DNA of 64,000 nt from Pachyseris speciosa. Taxonomy: Eukaryota; Cnidaria; Anthozoa; Scleractinia; Pachyseridae. The notes below the pieces were generated by a model. It was not told the origin of the DNA. It worked only from the letters and a program-made list of their open reading frames with translations, and did no database searches. Where the stretch lies: positions 375,001 to 439,000 of the forward strand of contig JAEMWC010000669.1 in the NCBI GenBank assembly GCA_016490735.1. Reading direction: 5' to 3'. A program made the translations under genes and the position numbers. Positions 12,435 to 23,922 of the stretch are shown in pieces; positions within the stretch are counted from its first letter, which is position 1, and each line of letters starts with the position of its first letter.

Positions 12435-13960
12435 TTATACACAACGCGCGTACGGAGCCTATCAGGGAGTGGATCTTTCACGCTAAACAGGTTCTTAATT
12501 TTAAAGGTAGAGAAAACAAGTTTGATGTCAATAGGTTTGCCAAATCGATTAACAAGTTTAGGCACCCTATGCTGTGCTGTACCTGAGAAGCGGCCAATGT
12601 AAGGTATCTTAAAAAAAAACTTTGGTAGTTCTTGTGTCTCGACACCTGTTGCGGGTTCACCTTCTACCGCCTTGGAAATATAGCAGTGTATTAAGCTGTT
12701 TAAGATATGCTCAGGATAGAGATTCTTGCAAAGAATTACAATCAATTCCTGGATGTCATTGTGAAAACCCAACCAAGTGTTGTTAATCTTGAAAATTCGG
12801 TCAATGAGGATTTTGGCCAGCCCAACTTTATAACAAAAAGGTGAAAAACTAAAACAAATTGATAAGCACACCCGTGAAGGTCTTTTTGCGATAAACGGTG
12901 GTGACAGGGAAATGTGGGGCTTTACTGTCCAATAGCACATCGAGAAAGGGTAGAGCGTGGTTAATTTCTTTTTCCATAGTGAATCGAATGTCGGGGTGTT
13001 GACGGTTGATAAAATCAAAGAAAAGGTTGGCGTCTTGCTCCGATCGAAAAAGAAAATGTGTCGTCCACATAACGGCGGTAAAACAATACTTGAGAATCCG
13101 TGTATTGTTCCAACCATATCTTCTCGTGATACCCCATCAATAGATTGGCAAGAACAGGCGCTAAGGGGGAGCCCATGGTCACACCATGAACCTGATCGTA
13201 AAATTCGCCCTTAAACAAGAAATGGGTTTCGGTGGTAGCAAAAGTGAACAATCTTTTCAATTCAGGAGCGCTTAATTTGATGCCTGGATTTCCTGTGATG
13301 ATGTAATGGACCGCCAAGTTGATACACTCATCCAAGGGAATGTTAGTAAATAGACTTTCTACATCAAACGAGACCATAAAATTCCCCTCCATGGACAAAC
13401 CATTAATTTCACGAACAAAAGTGAAGGAATCGGAAGCAACATACTGAGAGGGAATTTGAGGCTGTAGAATTTTGCCTGGTTGTAATTGTATGTTTCTATA
13501 GAAGAAACAATAGGACGATAAGGAGGTATAAAATTGGGCGCCCGCTGTTTGTGCATCTTTGGTAGACCGTATATCTTCGCCGGTTGAGACTCATTAGGGT
13601 ATATGGCGTCCAAACCTCTTGATCCAAAAGGCCCTTCCTCTTCAAATTCCTAAGATACCGTTGCAGTTTCCCTTCTCGAACTAAGGTGGGATCGTTACTT
13701 AGGGGTTTAAATTTTGAAGTATCATTGATAATTTTAAAAATACCTTTATCGTACCCTACTCTATCTAAAACCACTACTCCGTTGCCTTCGTCTGGTTGCA
13801 AAATTACAATGTCCCCGTTCTTCCTCAAGTTTTTAAGAATTCTTTGCTTTTTGAGGTCAGCGGTTGTGGGCTGATACAAAGAGATGTAAGTATGAGCAAG
13901 GTGAGATAGTTCCGTGACTAACTTCTCAGTGTTCTTACCATCTTTGAGATTCCTGATCAT
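12432..13960 (-). pseudogene. Penelope-like element reverse transcriptase (frameshifted)
   Basis: Successive minus-strand frames give the ordered landmarks of a Penelope-like reverse transcriptase: LQPDEGNGVVVLDR, YGLPKMHK, palm motif A (DVESLFTNIPLDECI), motif B (GVTMGSPLAPVLANL), the catalytic YVDD (FYRRYVDDTF) and LPFLDVLL, then a thumb/linker ending RTRVVYKF. At least three frame changes separate these blocks, so no intact protein is made. In this class a GIY-YIG endonuclease normally follows RVVYKF. Here the frame instead runs into unrelated sequence (HTLFNRL) and the 3' tail. A GIY-YIG module beginning at the same junction lies 1.6 kb away on the opposite strand. The 5' end is truncated near 13960-14000. 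Confidence 0.85.
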
Positions 13961-14084
13961 CCTTTGACTAATCTGTTCAAAACACGTGAAGATATCAGTA
14001 TTTATTGTTATTAATAGACAGAGGGAAGATAGAATGTGTCAGGCCAAACTTAAGCGCGTCTAGCTGCTCGGTGCTGATAGGTTC

Positions 14085-14387
14085 CGTGCACGCGTTGTGT
14101 ATAAATTTTCCTGTGCAAGTTGTAATGCTTGCTACATCGGTGAAACTAGCCGACATTTCTCTACGCGCGTCCACGAGCACTTATCATTGGACAGATCCTC
14201 TCACGTTTTTAAACATTTACAGAGTTCAGAGTCTTGTAGTAGCTCTTGCTCACCAGCTTGTTTCAAAGTTTTAGACTCTGCGGCTACTAGATTTCAAGTT
14301 AAGCTTAAGGAATCTATGTACATAAAATGGGAGAAGCCTGACCTGAATCAGCAGGTGAAACACATCAATCTGTCATTTGCCTTATAG
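14085..14387 (+). pseudogene. Detached GIY-YIG endonuclease module of a Penelope-like element
   Basis: The frame reads RVVYKFSCASCNACYIGETS, then an HFSTRVHEHL stretch, and ends LNQQVKHINLSFAL with TAA at 14385-14387. The Cys pair, the ACYIGE core and the following Arg match the GIY-YIG nuclease that forms the C-terminus of Penelope-like polyproteins, where it nicks target DNA. It begins at the reverse transcriptase-endonuclease junction, and no transcriptase lies upstream on this strand. The neighbouring reverse transcriptase (12432-13960, minus) lacks exactly this module. It is therefore either an inverted piece of that copy or a fragment of a second one. Confidence 0.8.
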
Positions 14388-14860
14388 GCACCTTGACCGG
14401 CTGTTTATGGTCAGGTGCGCGCGCACACTGTTTAAAGCCAATTTATAAGTAATATAAATTTAAGTTAATGTGAACAACCATGAAAGGGAGGTCAGAGAAG
14501 TTATACGACCCGCGTATTCTTAATATACATTTCTGCCACGCAATATCTCGGTAAGACAAACACTTCTGCATTGTGCAAAAAGTCAAATTCACCTTTCGCG
14601 TCATTATGGCTTGTTATTCCCGGGCCAATCATATTTATCCTTTTCCATTATGTCAATCAAAAAAACCATGCGGTGTTATCTTCACATCTCTAGTTCACTT
14701 CAAGTTCTCTGACCTCTCGGAGTGTTTTGAAAAATTTGTAGTTTGAATTCTTCGCTTTGAATTCGTCGCATTCATTCGCTTCGTTCAGAGTTTCAGTTGA
14801 TTGTTTCTTCCCACGAGTTAACGTTCAAGATTTACGAAGATTAATGGGTGTCTAAGTATA

Positions 14861-15437
14861 ATGCCGCCAATTCGACGTGGTCGAAGATCTCACGTGCAAA
14901 ACATGGATGCCGCAGAACTAACCGATTATTCGGTTCAGCAGCTGAGAAACTTATGCAGAAAAAGGAACATTGCTTCCTCTGGTAACAGGACCACTCTTCT
15001 GAGCCGGCTTAGAGGTTCTGCTCCCCAAGTCGAGTCTCTTTAAAACGAAAGTGTACGAGCTAATAATCTACAAGACAACGCGCGGGCAGTTCCCCAAGCT
15101 CATGTGGTCAACGCTATGAAACGCGAACGATAGCAGCTTCACGGAAGGGCAGTTAAATGCCATACGACGATTCGTTCAAGAATCCATTTCCGCTGCTTCA
15201 AGGGACATCGCTAATGAAGCAGCTCTGGCCGCAGTTCAAGTTTTGCAGCCAAATTCCTCGCCATCAGCCACAACGTCCAGTCGTATCGTACCATTCGTCG
15301 ATCTTGTCACGCCACAGCAAACATCGAGCCTATCAGATGTCTCCCAACACGCGGCGCCATTCCAGGATGTCCCTGCTCAGTATGTGAAGGATATGCAATC
15401 CTGTCATAGTTATAGGATAGGGGCAGCCTACTACTGA
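14861..15437 (+). pseudogene. SAP-domain gag-like ORF of a retroelement
   Basis: The frame opens MPPIRRGRRSHVQNMD and contains a SAP-like helix-turn-helix (LTDYSVQQLRNLCRKRNI, then SGNRTTLLSRLRG), a domain that binds DNA. It stops at 15043. Downstream the same protein style resumes in another frame: an alanine-rich helix (SISAASRDIANEAALAAVQV), a Ser/Thr/Gln linker, and DVPAQYVKDMQS near 15390. SAP plus this layout resembles the first ORF of DIRS-like/tyrosine-recombinase retroelements in cnidarians. That assignment rests on general resemblance only. No recombinase or reverse transcriptase follows, because an unrelated transposon begins about 300 bp downstream. Confidence 0.45.
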
Positions 15438-16564
15438 ACAGGTTACCATTTTCAGTTACTCTACCCTATAGAGCGTATACAAGACTGCGAAAATAGACCA
15501 ATCCAAGGTTATCGACGCCATTTTGTAGAGGGTGCAAAACCACTGGGGCGAGCGCTGGGCCAAACTAATGGCGGCGATTAAAATATGCATTGACCATGCC
15601 AAAACGGAAGAATTTAGATAACAACGACCGAGACCAGCTTCAGTGATCAGCGGTTTCAGTGAAAACATGGGTTTGTTGGGGGTGCTCATTCCCGCGCGCT
15701 CATAAAAACTGGTTGCGGTCGTTGTTATCAAAGGATTTCATGCCAAAACATGCTCGTTGTTGTGTAGGATTTTGAGATTTCCTAACTTGCTGGTTGTGAG
15801 ATCTCACGTAAAAGAATTGAAAGTCCATAGGTGGCCAAAAGACTCAAATTGAGCTGAATTGTGGAGGAAACAAGTCGCGAAAGGACGAAGAGATAACTTC
15901 AATCCCGAACCTGGATCGGAGGGCATATTTGTCAGTTCAAATCACTTTCCTGAGGGCAAGAAAACTCGCCACAATCCGAGTGCGGACTATCCTTCGGTTT
16001 TCTTAACATTAAGCGACTTTCTCAACAAGCCATCGCCCAAAAAAACGCAAACTTAGTGAACGTTTAGCTGGCGAAGAAAACAAAGATGAAGTAGCAACTG
16101 CGGAGGGGACTGTGGAGCCGGCTGACAATGAAGATGACCTAGACGATCTAGATCACAGTGATTTACATTTAAGAGTCCCAGTGCGATTTGAGCAAATTTC
16201 AAGCGAAGCAGATGTGAAAACATTCACAGGCCTACCGTCAACAAAGTGCTTCAAATGTATTTTTGATCGCCTCCTCCCCAAAGCCCAACATATGCAGTAC
16301 TGGAGAGGTCCAAAACAGACAGCAAGAGAAGCATCTCAAGACCATTGTGACCCTGGCCCAGGACCGGGACTAAAGCTAGACTTAGAACAAGAATTCCTTT
16401 TGACAATAATAAAGTTGAAATTGGGTCTCATTAACGAAGATCTCACATTCAGGTTTATGGTTTCTTCAACTACTGTCAGCAGTGTATTTATTACATGGAT
16501 TAAATTGATGTCCAAAGAGCTGTCAATCTTAATCATTTGGCCAAGCAAACGACAAGTAAACACA

Positions 16565-17530
16565 TGAATGTTGTGCCGCGTAGCACTAGGAACACAAATA
16601 GTGGAATAGAGAATTAACTCTAAAGTGTAAATTAAAGTGCTACTTAAACCCATGAATAACCCACTGGGCGTTAGCCCTAAAAAAGGGAAACAGGGAACCA
16701 CACGAGGCAAAGAAAAAATCTTTTGACCTCGGTGGGAATTGAACCCACCATCTCCGGATTAGATCTACCGTTACTCTGCCGACTGAGCTACAAGGTCGCA
16801 CAGAGAAAGTCGGGGACGATTTTAGATGGTGAATCGCGGCAAAGAGAAAGTAAGGGTACATATGAATGTTGTGCCGCGTAGCACTAGGAACACAAATAGT
16901 GGAATAGAGAATTAACTCTAAAGTGTAAATTAAAGTGCTACTTAAACCCATGAATAACCCACTGGGCGTTAGCCCTAGTAAAGGGAAACAGGGAACCACA
17001 CGAGGCAAAGAAAAAATCTTTTGACCTCGGTGGGAATCGAACCCACGACCTCCGGATTAGATCTACCGTTACTCTTCCGGAGGTCGTGGGTTCGATTCCC
17101 ACCGAGGTCAAATGATTTTTTCTTTGCCTCGTGTGGTTCCCTGTTTCCCTTTACTAGGGCTAACGCCCAGTGGGTTATTCATGGGTTTAAGTAGCACTTT
17201 AATTTACACTTTAGAGTTAATTCTCTATTCCACTATTTGTGTTCCTAGTGCTACGCGGCACAACATTCATATGTACCCTTACTTTCTCTTTGCCGCGATT
17301 CACCATCTAAAATCGTCCCCGAATTTCTCTGTGCGACCTTGTAGCTCAGTCGGCAGAGTAACGGTAGATCTAATCCGGAGGTCGTGGGTTCGATTCCCAC
17401 CGAGGTCAAAAGATTTTTTCTTTGCCTCGTGTGGTTCCCTGTTTCCCTTTACTAGGGCTAACGCCCAGTGGGTTATTCATGGGTTTAAGTAGCACTTTAA
17501 TTTACACTTTAGAGTTAATTCTCTATTCCA
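16565..17530. mobile_element. Composite tRNA-derived SINE insertion with 15-bp TSD
   Basis: CGACAAGTAAACACA occurs at 16550-16564 and again at 17531-17545, directly flanking the insert. Inside are two minus-strand SINE copies in tandem (unit about 297 bp, second copy cut short) followed head-to-head by plus-strand sequence. Each unit has a tRNA-like region with pol III A box (TAGCTCAGTCGG) and B box (GGTTCGATTCC), then a non-tRNA body (CTAGGGCTAACGCCCAGTGG ... TTAATTCTCTATTCCA). Removing the insert rejoins the transposase frame region. Confidence 0.85.
17334..17409 (+). repeat. tRNA-like head of the SINE (not a functional tRNA)
   Basis: The acceptor (GACCTTG/CGAGGTC), D stem and T arm (GTGGG-TTCGATT-CCCAC) fold well. 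The anticodon arm (from CGGTAGATCTAA) pairs over only about three base pairs, so a proper anticodon loop cannot form. The A and B boxes are intact, fitting a pol III promoter retained by a SINE. Two inverted copies lie near 16725-16800 and 17022-17078. Confidence 0.75.
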
Positions 17531-18175
17531 CGACAAGTAAACACACTTTGCCAACTTGTTTCAAGAAACTATACCTAAAGGTGAGATGCATAATACTTTC
17601 CCAAAGCTATGGGGGGGGGCTTCAGATGCCTTTATTGTCAGAGACTGTGGTTTTCTGAACATCATAGAGCCATATGATAAAGTAATGGCAGACAGGGGAT
17701 TCAAGATAAAAGAAGACCTAATGATGTCAATGGCTACATTGACATCCCACCTGGCTGTGCTGCCTGTATGCAAATGTAACCCTCAGATGTCAGAAAGACA
17801 TCAAATATTGCAAATGTTAGAATATACACATGTATGTTGAACAAGCTATTGGAAGAGTAAAAAGGTTTCATATTTTGAAAAATGAACTACCTATAACTCT
17901 ACTACCTCTTGTGGATGATATCGTTAGAGTATGCTGTGCGTTATGTAACTTACTTCCACCACTTTATGAGTAAGTTGAAGTAGCTTGTTTCTTTTTACAT
18001 AATAAGTACACTTAACCCACCAACAAAATGTAACAGCTGTAAAGTGTATTGTCATGGGTTAAGTGTCTCCACTCTGGAAGACAAAAAAAGACTGTTATTT
18101 ATTCCTGACCCCATTCCTGTGTCTTTAAATAGAACAACTAGCCATTCAGTCACAAAAGAGTGTTTTCATCTCATT

Positions 18176-19532
18176 TCATAGGTGACACTGTTTACATACT
18201 AAGTCCGATGATCTGGTTATGTCTTCATGGTTGCTGCACCATGCATAAACAGGTTTGTAACAAATGGTACAAATGTGTTCTTGACCAACAGGGATACTCT
18301 GAGATGAACATACACTGCATAACACATCAGGGTCAGCCAGTACATGAAATATTTTGTTTTTGAAATTTTGTATCAATTTAATTGTCATGGATCTACTAAG
18401 GTGAACAATTCCTTTATTTTTGTTCATCCTGAACATTTGTCATGAAAATGACTATTAGTTTGTACAGCATTATCCACAGTTGTAGTTACATTGTCTATGA
18501 AATCCATTTCAATGTCACAAGAAGTACAAGTGGTGGGCACATCATCAAAATCACTATCACTGTCAGAGTCACTGTCTGCAACATCAACCAGACAACTATG
18601 ACACGTCCGTGATTCCGCAACATCCTATGAGAGATTGGCACATGGCAAGTGCCACCATGTGCTATAGCTATCACAACAAATGCTGTTCTCAGCTGACATG
18701 TCAGTGATTTCTGGCTCCTCCAGTATAACTTTGTCACACTTTGGACACTGGTAGATATCCCTGTACCCCCAAAAAACTGGTAAGATATATGTTTTGTAGC
18801 ATAAAGTGATGTTGTTTAGCACCACATTAAAATATTCTCTGTTAAACGCCACTCTTTCATACAATGGCGTGTGTCCCTTTGTCCAGACAATAAAGTATCC
18901 ATGATTTGTTCCAGTCATCCACATTTGAGCCTGCATTTGAGTGTAGTACTTGTGAGTGTGCTTTAATCTAGGGCTCCCATCTACTTCCTCCAAAAAATCG
19001 ACACAGTTGTATGTAGCTTTCAGATTGATATTTTCTTCTTTGACTGAGAAAGGGCATTTCACTTTAAGTATAGCTGGACTGCAACAGTCTCAAACCATCT
19101 GGTGAGGCAGCAAGGAAAGCATAATCATGTTTTATAAACAGACCACATTGTTTAAACCCATTCATCCCATTTGCATGTTTGGATGCCACATGCAAATGGG
19201 ATGAATGGGTTTAAACAATGCGGTCTGTTTATAAAACATGATTATGCTTTCCTTGCTGCAGTCTTCTTTCCAAACAGAATTGGGGTCGGTATACTTAATC
19301 AGATGTTTTTTAATCTCTGTTGGTACTCTTCTTTCAATTTCCTGTCAATTTCTTCTTGAGGAAACTTCTTAGGTGCCTTAAGCTCGTAGGCACCGAATGC
19401 TCTCGCCACAAGTTCGGCTTTTTTGTCCTGTCTATTTCAATCCTCGAAGTGCTTAAAAAAATCTTTCAGCGAAGTCAGAGTCCAGTTCAAAAAGTCCTGA
19501 TATTCAAGTTTTTCTTCTGCTTGTCTCGGCAT
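18176..19532 (-). pseudogene. YqaJ-type nuclease with PHD finger, second gene of the ISL2EU-type element
   Basis: Reading from MPRQAEEKLEYQDF at 19532, the protein has an N-terminal helical region (KAELVARAFGAYELKAPKKF), then, after a gap, the YqaJ/lambda-exonuclease-like core (LAASPDG with a catalytic Asp, VKCPFS, HKYYTQMQAQM). A PHD-like zinc finger follows (CPKCDKVI ... ICCDSYSTWWHLPCANLS ... CHSC) with an acidic tail. A separate small Cys-rich frame (CSVCSSQ ... CTICYKPVYAWC ... CKQC) ends at 18176. The usual Glu-x-Lys pair reads KVK (ILKVKCP), consistent with loss of the catalytic Glu by one G-to-A change. A TGA follows FEDN-terminal residues, a TAG interrupts the PHD, and the middle is replaced by an inverted duplication (19107-19259). 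It is convergent with the transposase, as in intact ISL2EU elements. Confidence 0.75.
19107..19259. repeat. 70-bp inverted duplication inside the YqaJ gene
   Basis: The left arm 19107-19177 and right arm 19189-19259 are near-perfect reverse complements separated by 11 bp. Both encode the same YqaJ segment (CGLFIKHDYAFLAA), once on each strand. The duplication sits where the central part of the nuclease gene should be. Confidence 0.85.
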
Positions 19533-20310
19533 CGGCCAAAACGTAGAAAATGCTCAAGTATGACAAGTAATACCTTTTGAATAATATAAAAAACTCTCAA
19601 TGTTAAAAAATCAATAAAACAAAGGAAAATAGCAAACACAGAACAGCAAGCGACGATCTTTAGCTTCTTTTCACGGTGCAGAGTATGCTTGACCGCGCGC
19701 TCGCCCCATTCCATCCTACTACCTGACCACAGTTTGGTAACATAAGATTATTTCTCTGTTGTCATTTTCGGATGACTGAATTTTATGTGCAGTCTTCTAT
19801 TCGTTCTTTCTACATATTCATAAACTTATATCTTCATATATTGTTCGTATATGGGGAATACATTTCATGTATTTGTGGGGATGAAGTGCTCCATATAGGT
19901 CGCCCCTTTGCCCCATAGACTCACATGGCCAGCTATTTTGGCAGAAAGAGCCCCCCAGATAGCCTTGTTACCAAAGAACCAAATCTCTCCGTTGTTTGTT
20001 GTTCTGATTCTTCCCAGGGGGGGGGCTGGTAATTAGCACTGTCTCGGTAGCCTGGGGGCTAGAGGGACTCCTGGAAAGGAGGGAGAGGATTTTGACCTCT
20101 CAGGGCCTGGGGATTAGGACCCCAGAGAGAGGATAAGGACCTCTCTGCAGCCTGGTTGTTGTTGCTTGATAATGTTCTCATTGTTCTCTCTCGTTGCCAA
20201 CCACCTGACCTGTCTCATCCTGTAAGATCCCTATTGGCAACTCGAGCACTTCATCCCCTACCCCTTTTCTCCCATTTAAAGTTGTTGTGTCTTCTTTGAT
20301 CTCATGGGTT

Positions 20311-20440
20311 AGGAGCATTAACCGTTTACCTTTAAATTTTATCAAACGTAATGTTACAACGAACACTTGTTATCGTAACACAATTATGTAACGAACTGTT
20401 GTTATCTTAACTGTCACACTGATGATGACGGATTTCAACA
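20311..20440 (+). mobile_element. Solo Penelope-like 3' tail
   Basis: The segment beginning TAACCGTTTACCTTTAAATT is nearly identical to the 3' tail at 12290-12424 on the other strand. The hammerhead-like core begins (CTGATGATGACGG) but the second half of its stem and the GAAA are lost, replaced by ATTTCAAC. No coding sequence accompanies it. Confidence 0.7.
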
Positions 20441-21461
20441 CTTTTGCTGTTATCTCGAACACCCGTTTATGTTTGAACCGCAAAACGGCTGGTCCTCAGA
20501 AGAAGAAGTTGACTTCAGCATGGCTCAAGGTCAACAAGAAACAGAAGTTGAACTGAAGCCGAGCGTACCATTCCATCGATCGCACCTTGGCCGATCACGA
20601 AAAGTGCATCTGCGGTAATTGCCAGGTTATGTCTACAGAAACCGAAAGCATTTGCTGGCAAGAGATGGCCGTTCTGGGAGACCGATTTTAAAAAGTCGAC
20701 TATTCCAATAACCGAACGCGTAGGGATCATAATCGCACAATATGCTCGCCTGGCCTGCAGGCGAACTTTTACTGGTATTGGGATAATTGTTGTCCATTTA
20801 TTCAGGAACGCTGCACAGATACATAACAGAACAAGAGTACTTTCAACTTGTCTATTTGTTAGCGGATGTTTTAAGGACTGCCCTCGTCGGACTTAATCAT
20901 GTGCGCGGTGATCCACTAGAAGGTCCCTACAGAATGCATCATAAGGGTGCAAGAGTAATTTCGTGGTGTATAAAATCAACTTAATTAAGCGATGCCCACA
21001 CATAAATTCCTATTTTACCACACTACCAACTGAAGCAAGAGAAAAATTTGTTGCTTATTTAATAGATTTCTTTAAAAAAGGGGCGATATAAATATGCTTC
21101 GCGTGCTTGATTATGTGAACATTTGCTCACGAGAGCGGGCTGCTGTGCACCGGGTTAAAATACTAAAGTCTGGACTTTGCTACGGGGCTCGAATGTTTTG
21201 TTCAACGGATGTTCATTTCTTGGAACGATTTTTGGTTCCAGTCATTTGTCTCCGATGAAACTCAGGCACTTGTAGTCAGGCTACATAGTATTCCTGGTCT
21301 CGCTTACAAATACGCAATTATTTAATTGCGAGACTACACGAGAGAGTAATTGTGGACGTCAACACCTACCGCCGCGGGTGCCACAGGTTTATTTCTCCAC
21401 ATGAAAAAGTGTAAACAAGGTTGATTTCATTTAACATGTTTAATGCATGCCTGTGGGTGTA

Positions 21462-21870
21462 GGGGGGGGGGGGGGGGTACTGCCTTATATGAGCTATATA
21501 GATATGTGCGGCTCCAAAGGGTATGGTTTTTTAGCCGTTTTGGTCTGAAATAGAGTATCAATTTTTACCATTTTGGTCTGAAATAGGGTATGGTTTGTGC
21601 ACCCTTGTCTTGAATTCGGTATGTTTTTTAGAAAAAGCTACTTCTTCATCTTTAGCCGATACGACCATCAACAAAAGGCCTTCTTTTTTGTCTTTTAATT
21701 ATATTTACGCCAACTGTGTACGTGAAATAGGTCTGAAATAGGGTATCAAATTTTCGGTCAGGTCTGAAATAGGGTAGGGAAAATCGCAGATTTTGGTCTG
21801 AAATAGGGTAAGGGTTTCAGGAAGCGGGCCGCACACCCCCACCCAATTTATCTGAGAGTACCCCCCGGGA
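21462..21870. repeat. Repeat with interspersed GTCTGAAATAGGGTA motifs
   Basis: A G16 run (21462-21477) followed by TAC opens the repeat and GAGAGTACCCCCC closes it, suggesting short inverted ends. Between them (G/T)GTCTGAAATAG(A/G)GTA occurs at least five times with irregular spacing. No reading frame of note. It looks like a non-autonomous element. Confidence 0.5.
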
Positions 21871-23336
21871 ATGCATGCAAGTAACTAAGATGAAAATGAA
21901 TAAACTTTTGAATCCTCAAGGCTTATATTCTTTTGGGATTATTAAATCATATCATTTTCTGAAATTATTATTTCAGAAACATGAGATTAGCCACCTACCG
22001 ACAGTTCACGTGTTGGAAATACAACTGTACAACAGCTTTGGAAAGGGGAATAGACGGGTGATATCCTTCTTGCGTTGTCTCGGCAATCCAAGATGAATGC
22101 CCAGAAAAAGGTGATAATAATACAGGCTTTGAAGATGCGATGCCGAGGAAAAAGATTCTTTGACTTGAACTTGTGCATTTATACAAAAATAAATGAAACC
22201 GACGGGACCTCAACTCCCTTAAAGCTCCCTTCGTTGAAAATCGAAGGAAATTCCAGAGTACATACTTAAGGCATAATTTATGCATTGCGAGCTGAAAATG
22301 GAAGGGACAGCTTCATCAAATCAGCTGTTAAATAGTGGCTTTCTTCCTCTCCCCTTTCTTCCGAGACGCTGTGCATGTAAGGTAATAAACAAGGGACGAT
22401 TAAATTTATTATTACGCCCCCCACCAAACGAGGAAGGCTATGACCTGACAGTACAGTCCTCGTATGAAATTAAAATGGCTATCGCTGTGAATTTAGATAA
22501 TTACTTTCTCACTATTCCGACAAAATATACGGCCACAGACATTGTACGCCGGTATGCTTGCGTGACAAAATATGCACGGCTAATGCTATGAGTTTGTGTG
22601 TCCAAAAACTGTAGAAAACCGTTCACTATAGTAAAGAAAATAGAAGAGGAAAGCGAGGAACTCCATAGTAAGCACATTTTTAATAAAGGCATTAAAGACG
22701 AATGAAAACAATCTCACGTACCTGAAGATCTCGCGTGTAGTCCCCTGATGTAACTTTAATTCAGGTCGGAACAGTCAAAGCAGTTCAAGGCGGTAATTTA
22801 CACTCTCCGTTTTTTATTTTTATTTTGGGAGCCACTTCATACGAAGGTAGTACATGAAAGGTAACCCTTCCTTGAGCATTCTGAGCATTTGCGTAAGTGT
22901 TGTTACAGCTAATAGCAAGATATTGAATCAAAATGACTCAATCTTCACAGAAATCCTCTGTTTGCCAAAGATCAGCTTGTCTAATGTTACTCCACAGCCT
23001 CAAAAAGCGTGCTCTCAAAAGCGGAAATTTAACGCGATTTCAAAGTCATCTGAATAGAATTCAGAACGGCGCTTGACCAAACGAATACCAGATTTGAAAT
23101 CTCTATACATAGCCTTTCATTTAATGTAAAATTTTTCTAGGCCCTTGTTTTCCTTTAATGATAATCATCAACATTTGTTTTGGATGCAAGTTAAAAAGTA
23201 GTTGAATTGTTTGTTCGTTTGGTTTGCGAGCGAACGAGTGTTTTTACTTTGCTTGGTTAACTGTTTTTCTACGTGCCTTAGCAGTGTTAAGAAAAATTTT
23301 CCTTAAGTAATTAACACGTAATTGGAATGAGTCATC

Positions 23337-23367
<31 letters not shown>

Positions 23368-23372
<5 letters not shown>

Positions 23373-23553
23373 CGTTGATGAAATTGCCCTCGTCGCTGCA
23401 TGACTCGGACAATTTCAGCAACTTCTTAATTACATGTAATGATTTCTTGTAGCGCATATCCACGTGGATCTGAAAATGCAAAAGGAGACCATTGTTCGTT
23501 GGTCTTCGGTACACGCTGTTTAAAACCAGTTCGCAGCCTTTCTTTTCTATCAT
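23368..23553 (-). pseudogene. Penelope-like reverse transcriptase fragment (thumb region)
   Basis: The frame MIEKKGCELVLNSVYRRPTN, then GLLLHFQIHVDMRYKKSL, matches the strand following the catalytic palm of Penelope-like reverse transcriptases. It is about 60 residues, with no catalytic motif on this strand. Confidence 0.7.
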
Positions 23554-23922
23554 AATGCTAAGGAATGGTATCTTGTTGTTCAGTGTCGGCTAACTCCATC
23601 GTAAAGTGTATGGATAGATGACACTCATTCCAAGTTGCCAAGAAGGTTGTTGCACTTGGAATCAGTCTGACACTGAAGATACTGTGTCATCGACATATCT
23701 CCTATAAAATAGTAATAGTAATAACTTTATTACTTTCCAAATTATGGCTTTTCAAAGTAATTACAATATTCAACAAAATATCTTAAACTATAGAACAATA
23801 ATGATTAAAATGATGGTAGCTTGTGTCACTTGACGAAACGATCCATATCCAAGTTGAGAAAGTATTTTCGAACAATTGGTTCAATGTTACACAAAAACTG
23901 AATATCAGCCACTCCGATCTGG

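Larger units (their letters stand above)
15740..17973 (+). pseudogene. THAP/DDE transposase of an ISL2EU-type element, split by a SINE
   Basis: The gene starts MPKHARCCVG at 15740 and keeps remnants of a THAP zinc finger (paired Cys, later SSNHFPEGKKT). An acidic linker and a helix-turn-helix region follow (FTGLPSTKCFKCIFDRLLPK; LLTIIKLKLGLINEDLTFRF, ending IIWPSKRQV). It then breaks at a 966-bp insertion with a 15-bp target duplication. Coding resumes (ASDAFIVRDCGFLNIIEP, VMADRGF with the second catalytic Asp, VEQAIGRVKRFHILKNELP with the catalytic Glu) and ends LLPPLYE at 17973. The segment that should carry the first catalytic Asp is missing: a short frame-disrupting stretch with a G9 run joins the flanks, so an internal deletion is likely. 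Several other frameshifts exist. The DDE_Tnp_4 fold and the convergent YqaJ gene identify the family. Confidence 0.8.

Noticed and set aside
17334..17409. Functional tRNA gene.
   Set aside because: The anticodon stem does not pair and the same unit is repeated with a SINE body and a target duplication.
16336..17658. Repeated 122-126 residue frames with near-identical translations (LPRVVPCFPLLGLTPSGLFM).
   Set aside because: They are translations of the SINE body, repeated because the repeat is; not proteins.
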